Positions 10,223 to 20,766 of a DNA stretch of 64,000 bases are shown here, piece by piece. The notes under the pieces are model-generated. The model searched no databases. It saw nothing but the letters and a program-made list of their open reading frames with translations, and was not told the origin of the DNA. Both the position numbers and the translations under genes were made by a program. The DNA is from Volutella citrinella (taxonomy: Eukaryota; Ascomycota; Sordariomycetes; Hypocreales; Nectriaceae), in NCBI GenBank assembly GCA_034401135.1, contig JAWZSP010000006.1, forward strand, positions 930,001 through 994,000, written 5' to 3'. Within the stretch, counting starts at the first letter, position 1; each line of letters starts with the position of its first letter.

Positions 10223-10608
10223 GATGCACTGGAAATTGAGATGTGCACTCAAGAAGATGTGAAAATGTTCCGACAATCCTCTTGAAGCCAGTATCGCCAT
10301 CTGGGGGAATGATAGCCGAAACCAGAAAGATACTCATCCAACCCTAACTCGACCTTAGACGAACTCCTAACCTTGAATAATACGATCCATCACCAACCTA
10401 CCACAGCACTAAGTCTAACGCTGAATCTGAAACAAAAACTTAGTCCAAAGATGGTGATGAAGCCGTGCCGAATTCTGTCGGATGGTTTGTCACTGCAGGC
10501 CCAGAATAACTAACCACGGTAGATTGCGCCCATAAGTACGTGTGAATAAATTATGTGGTCAAATATATACCTCTAGAACTAAGAAGAATTGCGGGCTTCA
10601 CTATTTCC
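10223..10608. other. Convergent intergenic region
   Basis: 386 bp between the 3' ends of the sulfotransferase-like and GH5 genes. It should contain both 3' UTRs; nothing else seen. Confidence 0.5.
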
Positions 10609-11925
10609 TTAAGCACACCAGTCCTTGTTGTCGGGATACTCAATGACACCCTCCTCGATGAGCTTGACGTAGCTCCAGTAGTCCTCCTGCACACCCTCGC
10701 CGCTGACAGGGGCATTGGCGTACGAGACGGCCGTCCAGAAGGAGCCGCCGTTAAAGTACTTCTGCCAGGCGTACCGCTGAGTGTTGAACACACGCTTGCG
10801 GACATCAACATCGAGCGTGTTGTTGAAGCGCGTCTGGAGAGCCCACTCGCCGGCAAAGATGGGAAACTTGAGGTCGTTGCCGCCCAGCCACTCGGCCTCG
10901 CCGCAGACGGCGGCGTTGATGTAGCGCGCGTAGAAGCCGTCGCTGGCCCAGTAGTAGATGTGCGGGGAGATGACAATGTTCTTGCTGGCGTCGAACTGGG
11001 ACGACCAGAACTTGGTGCCCTTGAAGGAGTCCTGGATGATGACGGGGATGCGCTTGTCGACGGCCTCGACGCGGTCAATAACGCCGTTGAGATACCGCAT
11101 GGTCCATTGGCCGCCAGCTTCGGTGAGACCAGCAGGGGTTCCGAAGCCGACAAAGTGGGTGTCGCTGACCTCGTTCATGGGGCTGATGGAGTATGATTCG
11201 AGGCGGCCGTCGGCCTTGATGAAGTCGAGCACGGCGTCGACAGCCTTCCAGCTGTACTCGAGGTACTGTTCGTTCTGGAACCATTCGGAGTGGCCAACAG
11301 CCTCGCCGATGTCAAGGCTGTTGGTGCCGCCGGGGAGGGAGTGGATGCCGATGATGACGTGCATGCGGTACGAGGAAATGGCATAGTCGGCGATGCGGCG
11401 GAGGTGCTCCTGCTGGTTTCCATGGTACAGGTTGGAGCCGGGAACGTCGACCCAAGCGGCGTACGAGGTGGTGATGCGGACGAGGTTGACGCCAACGCTT
11501 GCGAGAAGGTCAATGGTATCGGTGGTGATGAAGGTCCCATACCGAGCCTCGAGGAGCTCACCACACTTGGCCTTGCCGAGGAGCTCGCAAAGAGTCCACT
11601 CGTCAGGGGTGTCGGCACCGCCATCAGGGAGTTCCGACCACCAGACGGGATCGTGCGTCTTCTCGCGGGCCAGCCAAGAACCCAGGTTGGCACCGTTGGC
11701 CTTGAAGGTTTTCCAGTCAAGGAATTTGCCGTCACTGGTGGCGGTGGCCTCGGTCGAAGCGGTCGTGGAGCTGGCGCTGGAGTCTCCGGTGGTGGAAGAC
11801 GTGGCGGTAGCGGAGACGATGGTTGAGACAATGGGAGACACGGTCTTGGTGTTTGAAGGATGGCAAGGCCCGGCAGAGGCTGCGCCGGCCAGGGCCAGGG
11901 CTGTAAGAGCTGTCTTAAAAAACAT
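10609..11925 (-). CDS. Secreted exo-beta-1,3-glucanase, GH5 family
   Basis: A single-exon protein of 438 residues. Residues 1-18 are a signal peptide (MFFKTALTALALAGAASA), followed by a Ser/Thr-rich linker to about residue 65, probably O-glycosylated. The catalytic domain starts near GANLGSWLA. The acid/base Glu252 lies in SPMNEVSD and the nucleophile Glu360 in FAGEWAL, both typical of clan A GH5 (subfamily 9 exo-1,3-glucanases; HSLPGG and PHIYYW also fit). Such enzymes release glucose from beta-1,3-glucan of fungal walls or external glucan. The chain ends shortly after the barrel with no GPI signal, so a secreted enzyme is expected. Confidence 0.92.
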   Translation of the reverse strand: MFFKTALTALALAGAASAGPCHPSNTKTVSPIVSTIVSATATSSTTGDSSASSTTASTEATATSDGKFLDWKTFKANGANLGSWLAREKTHDPVWWSELPDGGADTPDEWTLCELLGKAKCGELLEARYGTFITTDTIDLLASVGVNLVRITTSYAAWVDVPGSNLYHGNQQEHLRRIADYAISSYRMHVIIGIHSLPGGTNSLDIGEAVGHSEWFQNEQYLEYSWKAVDAVLDFIKADGRLESYSISPMNEVSDTHFVGFGTPAGLTEAGGQWTMRYLNGVIDRVEAVDKRIPVIIQDSFKGTKFWSSQFDASKNIVISPHIYYWASDGFYARYINAAVCGEAEWLGGNDLKFPIFAGEWALQTRFNNTLDVDVRKRVFNTQRYAWQKYFNGGSFWTAVSYANAPVSGEGVQEDYWSYVKLIEEGVIEYPDNKDWCA

Positions 11926-12016
11926 GACGATATAAAGAGTGACACTACTAAGGCGTAGGGAAATCGCACACGGTGTTTCTACTAACCCAGCCCAGCTGTG
12001 CTCTGGGGACAGCGTC

Positions 12017-12022
12017 TATATA
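12017..12022 (-). promoter_or_regulatory. TATA element of the GH5 gene
   Basis: TATATA, within GGTATATAGAC on the minus strand, lies 92 bp upstream of the start codon at 11925. Confidence 0.5.
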
Positions 12023-15000
12023 CCAGCACGCACACGCATGACTGCCCCTTTTCGGCTTGTTCGCTCGACTGCCAGTCTGGTTTTTCAGCTCGCTGCAGTC
12101 CCGCTCGCTCATGCCGGCACTTACACGCTGCGCTGAAGCCCAGGCAAGGCGGCTCAAGTGGAGATATGCCATTATGGCTTCATGTCCGGGAAGTGGGAGG
12201 TGAATGAATCAGTAAGGCTCCGCTGTTGGCCGTTTGTTAGCTTCGCGCTGGGGCCCGTTTATCCAGGCACCCGGGTCCCCACGTGGCTTGCCTCGTCCAC
12301 GGAAAACTCAGCATTCCCGGCGCCACGAGTTTAGCTTCTTTTCATGGCACGAGCGTTGATGGGGCTCGGGCCTCGAGACGACTGAGGCCACTGGCTCAGC
12401 TGATTTCATCAGCCTTGGAAGTAGGGTTCTCTTAAGAACTCAAGACAAAATAAAACTATGCACTGCCATGCGGTAACTTCCACCCTCTCCAAAAATTGCG
12501 CATTTGCTCAGTTGATTCAGGCTGCAGTCTGGGTGTGGATTCGTGACGCTGGTCCGAAGTTCTTCCTCTGCAGCTGATGGGCCAAAGAAGGATCGAGTGA
12601 CGCTAGTCCTCAGCTCAGTTGAAAGCTCCCCGTTTGTCTGCTTCTTCTAAGTCCAATGGGGAAATCCCGATCTCCGACGGTTCAATCCTTGCTGGCCCGC
12701 TGCCCCGTTACGACCATCATGATAAGCGCGGTCTGACCAGGACCACTCCAAGAATCCTGCGTTTACGAGGACGCTTGCCAGTCGAGACTAGACATATAAT
12801 AGCTAGACTGCTCGGTACTCGCCGTATCTCTTGCCACTTTGGGCTGGCTTGGCTGAGGGATTCCAATAGTTTGGTTCCTCGAGTAAGCTGGCAGACTCGC
12901 GAGCACAGGGCGTACAGCAGTCGTGTGCGTTGGCCATAATCACATTTAATCTCGACGAGCAGTACATCGAGCTGAACGTGGAGGACTGAGCAAACTTTCA
13001 TCCTGGCAAGGAACAGTAGCCTGTGCCTGTTAGCTTGCAAAGTGACAGGATCAGACGACCGGATTTCGTGACCCTCGTCTAGAAAAGATCTGGAAGAGAG
13101 TGTTTGAGCGGATGGACACATTAGACAGCGTCACCTGAGGTCAAAGTTAATAGAGAATCGTTCGAATGATCTTCCACTTCGTTCTGCTTCAACCTGATCT
13201 GTTGATCTGGCACACAAAGGGAAAGGCCGTGACGTGGATGGATGCCGTCCATAAGCTAGTGCAGGGGAAAACCCCATTCAGGTTTGGACCAGCAAAAAAT
13301 GAAAAAAAAAAAAAAAAAAAAAAAAAGCCCAATACAGCACTGGCAACAAGAGAGCCCCTTGTTCCCAACAGGGAGCCGGGTCGGGATCGCACATATTTTT
13401 AGCCACCGCCACGCTCAGTCTTGACCTAGTTCCAATCCACTCCTGTAGTTAAGATCCTAACAGCCTACTGCTAACGATCAGCTAGCTGTCGTGATGTGGG
13501 CGGGCCTGATCCGAGGCACCGGGGAGTTCGGAGATTTGGCCCCATGTTGACCTGCGCCAACTTGAGCCGCATCCACGCTTGAGGTGGTTCTCAGCAACCT
13601 GAAAGCCCGCAAGAATGACAGATGTCAAAAACTGGACCCTCTTGTTCGTGCCTTTGCCGCTCTCGCCACCAGCTTCCGATAAAATAGGGCACCTCCCAGC
13701 GCATTCAGGGCAATAGTGGTTGTAAGATGAATTCTCTATTGGCTCTTAACAGCCCAAAGGACCCATAAATTATGGAGGTTTGTATTGCTCGTTACATCTA
13801 TAATCCTTGCGGCCTGTAGCGTCTTGTTTCCCTGCGGAGTTTTACCTTGAACAACGTCCTATTATTCCAAATGGCTAGACTTGACTTTAAAAACCAAGGA
13901 AAGTTACGGATTTGAGCCAGTTTCTTGAGTTTCCGAGTTGTAGATCCTTTTCCGTTTAAAGGCCAGTGTGTCACCATACACATTCATCTGCGAGCATGCC
14001 ACGTTCGACCTCTTTGTCATTACGCGGAACTGCACTAGGGTGTCGACCCGTAACAATCACCTTTGATATCGCCCATAACCAAATCTTCACTATCCCCCGA
14101 GTGGATTAATGCACCCGTTGTATCATCAGCGCAATCGTGTAAGAGGAAGATTGATGACGGTCCACGGTGGCCTGGTCAGTATTTAATATGGATCACCGTT
14201 CTCACCCACACCCGAGGCCATGGAACGGCGCCACAATTGTGCCATTCCATGCCATAAAGCACGTGCTAACTTGGTTCTGTGGGTTCGTCCGGAATCGGCT
14301 GTGGCCTGTGGGCGATTTGAACCAAACTGTCGGGTCGGGCTCACTGCTTTTGTCGGACCGAGACGTGACCGCATGTCTCGGAGGCTTCGGCCGTGGTGTC
14401 AATCTCAGTCACATTAATTAGCCTCCGACCCTGGCCTCAGCGTCCGCTTGGGAAAGAACCTTCTGGGGACTGGGGTTAATAACGCCTTTCCCCCCATTGC
14501 ATCCATGCTCTGGTGCGTGACCGGTGTGGGGCGGTGACCAGATGGAATGACCTGTCACTGCATCGTCAACTGCAGCATCACCCTTGTAGCCGATATGTCT
14601 GCCCCAACTGCAGCCGAAGCTCAATCATCGAATGCATTCAGTTCGATAATGTGGTCGGCCTTGACATTTCACAAAGCCGCAATCTCCGCTTCCTCAATCC
14701 TCCTCCCTGCTGCCGGCTAGCATCATTGCCACGCGGTGCGCCACCATCCGATCGAGTCAGTAGGCTCAGATAAAGAGCTGTCAGGCTGACTCGTCCGAAT
14801 AGCTAGGCAGCCCAGCGTCATGCCCTCTCGTTAATTTGGCGAATTAGCGTCGCCCTCACAGCAGACAGCGCACCGCCAAGGAGCACGACATGGTGAAGCC
14901 ATGCCCACGTGGAGACCCAGGATGCCATCTCATAGGGGCCAGTCGCTGGCAAGTCACTGATGTTCCAGAGCACGCCTTATGCCCAGAAAATGAGTGATGC

Positions 15001-15280
15001 ACCTGTGTGGGGGATTTATCTTGCATATGTACGGCGAAAAGCGGGCGCGTTGGCCAGGTCGCGATTAGAGATGGCCGGGGACCGATTGCGTGACGGGCCG
15101 CTACCGGTGGGACGGCTCAGCTCGAGACGATGAACCATGCCGATCCTTCTCTACATCTAGGCCGCGTCCCGCATGCGAACCTGGCGCTTGGACAGAGAAG
15201 TGGCGCATTCTAGATGGCTGTCGGTTTCATTCTGTGTGCTCTTGCTGAACACTGAGGAATCCCTTATCAAATCCGCCAAT
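12023..15280. other. Long intergenic region with a 25-nt A run
   Basis: About 3.3 kb without a gene I can support. It contains a perfect run of 25 A at 13302-13326. The short ORFs have no signal peptide or domain. It separates the divergent GH5 and UNC93-like genes and may carry their regulatory regions. Confidence 0.5.
13302..13326. repeat. Homopolymer A25
   Basis: Twenty-five consecutive A residues preceded by a shorter A6 run and TG. No retroelement ORF or target-site duplication could be seen around it, so it is annotated only as simple sequence. Confidence 0.9.
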
Positions 15281-16707
15281 ATGTCAGAGGCAAAGGAGCC
15301 ATCATCCGAAGAGACACAGGTTGTTGAGGGAGAGACCTACCCAGGTGAGTCTCGTCTCTTTAATCTCTGCTGCTGTCTTGTCTCATCCTAACGAAACCCG
15401 CAGTCAAGTGGTATCGGTCGACGCTTTACAATGCAACCATCCTCGGCATCTGCAGTTTCGCCGCCCCAGGCCTCTGGGGAGCCATGAACTCACTCGGCGC
15501 AGGCGGTGCCCAGAAGCCTTACCTGGTCAACACGGGCAACTCACTCACATTTTGTCTCATGATCGTCTCATGCTGGTTCACCAGCTCCATCGTCAAGTAC
15601 ATTGGAGTCAAGGGCGCCTTGATCGTGGGCACTTTGGGCTTCGCTCCATACAGCGCCGGCCTGTACCTGAATAACCGCTACGGAGTGGAATGGCTGGTGA
15701 TCCTCGGCGCCGCGCTGTGTGGCCTGTCTGCCGGCATCTTCTGGGCGACCGAGGCGGCCATTGGCATCGCGTACCCCGAGCCAAGGAAGCGTGGCCGTCT
15801 GGTCGCGTACTGGCTGACGTACACGCGTCTGGGCCAGATTGTCGGCGGTGCCATCAACCTGGGGCTTAATGCGGATCGCAAAGAGGCTGGCAAGGTGACG
15901 CACAATGTCTATCTCGTCTTCATCGCCCTCCAGTGCTGCGGCCCTCTCGCCGGCCTGCTCATCAACCGCCCTCACCGAGTCCAGCGCGATGACGGGAAGA
16001 AGGTCGACCTGGCCATCTTTGACAGCCCGTGGGCCGAGTTCAAAGCCACGACGAGGACCTTCCTCCGCAAGGAATTCCTTCTTCTTATTCTATGGATCGG
16101 ACAGGCCGTGTATGCCGAGGCCGTCTTCTTCACCTACAACTCGCTGTGGTTCAGCGTCCGAGCCAGAGCGCTGGGCTCGTTTGTTTCCGGCATCGGTGCT
16201 GTCATTGGCGGCAACCTCCTCGGGCTGTGGCTGGACCAGAACCATATCTCTCTGAAAGTCAGGGCTCGCTGGGCTTACATTGTCATCATGGTCACGCAGG
16301 GTGCCTGGTGGCTGTGGATCACCGTCAATGTGACCGAGTACAACCGCACCAGCCCTACCTACGACTGGGCTGATCAAGGCTTTGGCAGGGGCTTCGGTGT
16401 CTTTGTCTTCCTCGTGACAGGCTTCACACTCAACTACAACTTTGCTTTCTTCCTCATGGGCCAGATCTCCAAGGATCCCCAGGATACCATCCGGCTGACG
16501 GCACTGCTGCGAGGAACCGAGTCGGCTTGGCAGGCTGTGAGCTACGGTCTCAACGCAGTGCCTCTATTTGCGTCCATCGGTGGTGTGTATTTGAACTTTG
16601 CGCTATGGGGAGTTGCCATCTACCCCGCCTGGCTCGTCGTCCGCAAGATTGGGACGGGCAAGAAACAGCCAACTGACAGCGACAGCCAGGACAACAGTGC
16701 CAAGTGA
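15281..16707 (+). CDS. UNC93-like major facilitator transporter
   Basis: Two exons, 15281-15344 and 15404-16707, joined by a canonical intron (GTGAGT donor, CCTAACG branch, CGCAG acceptor), giving 455 residues. Exon 1 supplies the hydrophilic N-terminus MSEAKEPSSEETQVVEGE; exon 2 starts with VKWYRSTLYNATILGICSF. There are about 11-12 hydrophobic segments and the fungal UNC93-like pattern: SFAAPGLWGAMNSLGAGG, GFAPYSAGLYLNNRYG, GIFWATEAAIGIAYPE and LTYTRLGQIVGGAINLG. The C-terminal tail is short, polar and cytosolic. Substrate unknown; these proteins sit in the plasma or an internal membrane. Confidence 0.92.
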
Positions 16708-17742
16708 TGGACATATAGGGCCAGGGTACCATGGAGGGTAGTGAATTGCCTCAGCCGACCATAGAGAGTGTACCATGCCATATATACCATACCCATTGAC
16801 CTATTCTGAATTCAATTACTTGTGTCGCAATCCAGTCCAGTCGTGTTCGGAACTGTCTGGTCGAGGACGATAGCCTTGGCCTGGTTGACCTCTCCCTTGA
16901 TAGTAACGGACTTGTAGCTGATGCCTTATGCTTGCCACAATTCACTTGGCAATGATAGCGTTGGATGTAGGCGTTATTCTCCTCAATTTAGGATCAATAT
17001 ACCCGAAAGTGGTGGGAGATCCCGCCATCCACGCCCGTTCATTCCCGAGTGCCGACCGCCTGCCGCAGCATAGTCACCAGTTGTATGCTCGCCACAAGAA
17101 TAGATCTTAGCTCTACTATAATTAGATGCACGAGATAGCCATTTTCCAGGATAAAACTACATAAGCGATGCACATAACTCCCCCAGAGGGTCAGGCTCTG
17201 CGCGATAAAGTAGGCAAAGATGCGGGCGGCGTGCAGATCTCTGGGGAAGGCCTCAGCTGCTCAATGGTCCACGTTGCTTTGCTTCAGCCTGCGCTGCATG
17301 CAGTCAGCTTGACGTTTCAGAAGGCCGGGCTGTGCATGCACCTTCTGCTCCGGCTGCTGAATTTAACAGAGTTTCCTATTTGCTGATAGGGCAGCCTGAC
17401 GCCTCGTCTGCATTATCGGTACCACATATTTCATCCAGCTTTCAGCTCAAGAGCAGATGGGTGCGCTTGATGCTTGGCGAAAGACTGTTACAGGCCGATG
17501 ATACATCGTAACTCAGGTAGAGGGAGGCTTTTTCGCAGCCTCAATGCAGCCACAGCGCGTATTTACTGACCGAATTTACAAAATCGCAAGTTTGAGGGGT
17601 ACCAAAGGCTTGGCAACTGGCCGGCTCCCAAGCAACGATTTTGAGGCTCTGTGAAATATGAGTCGGGTAGTAATTTATAAGTTGGCTGCACATCTGATTG
17701 TATCCAGCTTTCCATGTCTGGCCAAACCCGCGAAATATCATC
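16708..17742. other. Intergenic region
   Basis: About 1.0 kb between two plus-strand genes. I see no coding features; the part next to 17743 should hold the promoter of the GPI-protein gene. Confidence 0.5.
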
Positions 17743-18505
17743 ATGATGCATTCACTCTCCATCCTCCGAGTCTGTGCTGTGGTCGCCGCCTTCTGCTGGT
17801 CCGGCATCCAGGCACAGGATACCCAGAAGCCCAGTCACAACTGTCTCGGAGGCCCGGCCTTTGGACTCGAGGCGGCTTGCGACTTCAACAGCTTTGACGG
17901 CCTCGAGGGCCGACCGGCGAGCCAGATCCTGTACGAGATCATCAACCAGGCCAACAAACCAAACGACACCTTCTATGCCAACGAAAGCCTCGTGGCCTGC
18001 CTCTTCAAGGAACCTGATTTCCTCTTCGACTTTGGAGGAGGCCTGGGGCCTGTTGGTTTCAACTTTGAGATCAAGCAAGCGGGAAGTAAGTCCATGCCAA
18101 GCGTCTATTCCGCACTTCACATGCCTGACTGACAACGCAGCCATGTGTGCCTTTGTGAAAGATGTACCAGAGGGAGGCCTCAGGCTGGGCGAAATTCGGA
18201 CCCTGGCGAGGGCACTCATCAACGAATGCTCCAAGTGCGGCCGCATGACTGTCAACTACCTGTCCAAGAACGAGTCGCAGCTGGGGTGGCTCGAGTTTGA
18301 CTGGAAGAGCAACCCGGTCTGCCTCGACGACTGCATCGACGTGAAGAAGGATCTCAAACAAGATGAACCCGCTAACAAGACCAATAATACCGACTCTGGT
18401 TCCAAGAACTCCGGAAATAGCCAGCGACAGGGGCTGGTGGGTCAGCATGGGAGCACCATTGGAGTCGTTGCTGGCCTGTGGATGCTATTTGCCATGATGG
18501 GTTAG
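17743..18505 (+). CDS. Small secreted, probably GPI-anchored Cys-containing protein
   Basis: Two exons, 17743-18085 and 18141-18505, with a clean 55-nt intron (GTAAGT donor, CTGAC branch, CGCAG acceptor), giving 235 residues. A signal peptide precedes IQAQDTQKPSHNC. The ectodomain has about nine cysteines (NCLGGP, AACDF, VACLF, MCAF, NECSKC, VCLDDC). The last part is Ser/Asn/Gly-rich followed by a hydrophobic tail (STIGVVAGLWMLFAMMG), the layout of a GPI-anchor signal. No enzyme motif is visible and I do not recognise a family. It is probably a plasma-membrane or cell-wall protein. Confidence 0.82.
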
Positions 18506-18989
18506 GCTGGGCGTACGGGAGGCGTTGGAAGTGGAACATGCCATTCTGTCACAATGGCTGTGTCAGTCCTACGGCGGAGTGAAATTGCGTTCATCAAGCT
18601 GGTGGTCGGGTATCTGGGGTGGAGAATTTGTGATGTGACTGTTTCGCGGATCGACGGCATCAGATGTGGAGCATCTCCGAAGCATGTCCGGTGTGGAGAG
18701 TCCGAGAGTCCGTCGTCTCGGTGCCAAGGCGGCTCCGAAAGGCCGTACACCCGAAAGGCCGGAAAACCTGTTTCGTTTCCGTTTGTTTCTTACAGTAGTG
18801 ACAATTTTCACTAGTTTCAGTAGTTCTTCACGCAAGATTGAGATTACGCTCGTGGATGTGCGCTTCACGGGACATCAAGATTCATGGCTCCAACATCATC
18901 TCTCTTCAAGTCTCTAGATCTAAATTCCATCACATCTAGCCGCGTTGGACTCGCATGCTACTCATCCCCGATCTCTATGTGATGCTTCT
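18506..18989. other. Convergent intergenic region
   Basis: 484 bp between the 3' ends of the GPI-protein and GH131 genes; presumably 3' UTRs. No other feature seen. Confidence 0.5.
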
Positions 18990-20182
18990 TTACAGAGCAC
19001 GACGGGCGCGGCGTCGTCGCTTGCATGAGGGCTTGCGGGTAGTCTGGGGAAGCGGCTCGGCAGCCGTCTTGGAGGGGGCATTGGCATCGGCAGTGGGGAT
19101 GATCTGGGAGGCGAAGGTGGTGGGGCCAGCAACTGTGGGAGCTGCCTGGGTCTGCTCGGTGGCCTTGGTCTCCTGGGCGGCCTCAGTCTGCTGGGGGGCT
19201 TCGGCGACGGGGCTCTCGACGACGGGGGCCTGAGTGCCAGCAGGCTCCGCAGCGGTTGTGGCAGCAGGGGCAGCGTCGGCAGCCTTGGTCGTGGGCGAGC
19301 TGACGTCGGTCGACTTCTGGGGGGCCGGGGCTGCAGAAGAAGCGGGAGCACTGCCGCTATCTTGATATGTTGTTAGCCGAGTCCTTCAGCGATGACAATG
19401 GTTATCAACGTACCAGGAGCCTTTCCACCACTGCCACCGAACGAGGTGGTAATGTCTCCGCTCTCAATGTAGACGCCCGAGAAGAAAAAGTCTTCGTTCT
19501 TATCGGCCTCGCTTCCTGGAAGCTCCAGCACACCGACGTGCCAGTCAGCGCCGTTGCTGCTGGTGCTGGCAGCAATGGGCTTGACGACCTGGGCGAGGCT
19601 GTCGGCGCCCGTCGAGTGCCACAGGCCAACAGTCTTGGCATCAAAGTCGATCTCGTAGGCCACGTTGTGCCAGACATCGGCCTCCCACTTGGCCTCCCAC
19701 TTGGAGGCACCACCGACGAACCAGGCCAGGTTCTCGCCGGTAGAGCCACCGCTCTTGAGCTCGGTGAAGTGCGACTCAAAGAAGGCAATCTGGTGCTCGC
19801 GGGCCGTCGACGGCACGTTCTGGGCCCCGCGCTTGAGGCTGAAGTGGTAAAACACCTTGCCGGCCGCAATCTTGGCGCTCGTCTGCGGGATCAGCTCCGT
19901 GCGGCGCATGTTCTGGCCGTTCCAGAAGGCCGTGTCCGTAAGCGAGATCTTGGCGCCCTGCTTCGAGCTGCCGTCGGCCGGATTGGCAAAGTCGGCCGAG
20001 AGCGCGACGTACTCGTCGACCTTGCCGCTGCCGTGGATGTAGTACTGGTAGGGGCCGACCTGGTTGGACCAGCTCCAGCTCTCGAGATCGGCGGCTGACT
20101 TGATGTCGTTGAAGCGGCCGTCCCAGAGGACCTCGGCGGCGGCGACGCTGGCCCAGAGGGCGAGGGTGGTGAAGGCCTTCAT
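18990..20182 (-). CDS. Secreted GH131 beta-glucanase with Ala/Pro/Thr-rich basic tail
   Basis: Two exons, 20182-19414 and 19360-18990, with a 53-nt intron (GTACGT donor, GCTAAC branch, CAAG acceptor), giving 379 residues. The signal peptide is MKAFTTLALWASVAAA. The GH131 domain follows directly: EVLWDGRFNDI near the start, SNQVGPYQYYIHGSGK, and the hallmark NMRRTELIPQT at 91-101, then later strands to about residue 255. GH131 enzymes act on beta-1,3/1,6- and beta-1,4-glucans. Exon 2 encodes only an Ala/Pro/Thr/Glu-rich linker of about 110 residues ending in KPSCKRRRRARRAL, with no CBM1. The basic cluster could bind acidic wall polymers (inference). Confidence 0.9.
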
Positions 20183-20766
20183 GGTGAAATGAATGGATAT
20201 GTTGTCAAAAAAAGAATACAAAGAGCGAATGTGATAATCTGAAACGAAGACGGAACGAATGTACAGACCAGCTGCGAATGAGACGAAAAGAGAGACTGAG
20301 ATGCGCGAGTTGCCAAGAGATGAGCCCTTGGCGATGCAACTGTGAGCAGCTACCAGCTATATACCGCCAATCGATTACAGGGATGTTTGCCGCTGGAATT
20401 TTCCACGGCCATGACAGAATGCCCCGGCAAACGCAAGTCAGGCCACGGGGTAGCCAAGCAGGCATTGCGACGGCGAGGCGAGCGCCCGGAGCGGCTAGCC
20501 TTTGCAGTTGAACTCGATTGCGGCGGTTAGACGCCTGCCAGTTAATTTCAGAGCCGGCCGTTGAGTGGGCGGAGAAACACAGTCCCTTGACGGACGCAGG
20601 TGAATCTGAAACGTCGTTACAGATGGGTGGGTTAGGTGCCGGGATATCCGGGAGACAGCGCCGGACGGACCCCACACGAGTGCCAGATGCAAATAAGCAT
20701 TGCCGTAGGCGACGGTACCTTAGAGTAGATGAGCAGTGATGATTGTTTATTAATAAAGCCCCGCCG
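20183..20766. other. Upstream region of the GH131 gene with TATA element
   Basis: 584 bp between the GH131 start and the 3' end of the neighbouring Zn2Cys6 gene, both on the minus strand. TATATA at 20358-20363 lies 176 bp upstream of the GH131 start codon. Confidence 0.45.

Noticed and set aside
13302..13326. A25 run as the tail of a retroelement
   Set aside because: No element body, ORF, promoter boxes or target-site duplication could be seen nearby.
13331..13400. tRNA-like stretch followed by T5
   Set aside because: It cannot be folded into acceptor and anticodon stems; only a weak B-box resemblance.
18962..19351. 129-codon minus ORF rich in Pro/Arg
   Set aside because: Off-frame shadow of exon 2 of the GH131 gene.
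19367..20098. 243-codon plus ORF
   Set aside because: Antisense to exon 1 of the GH131 gene.
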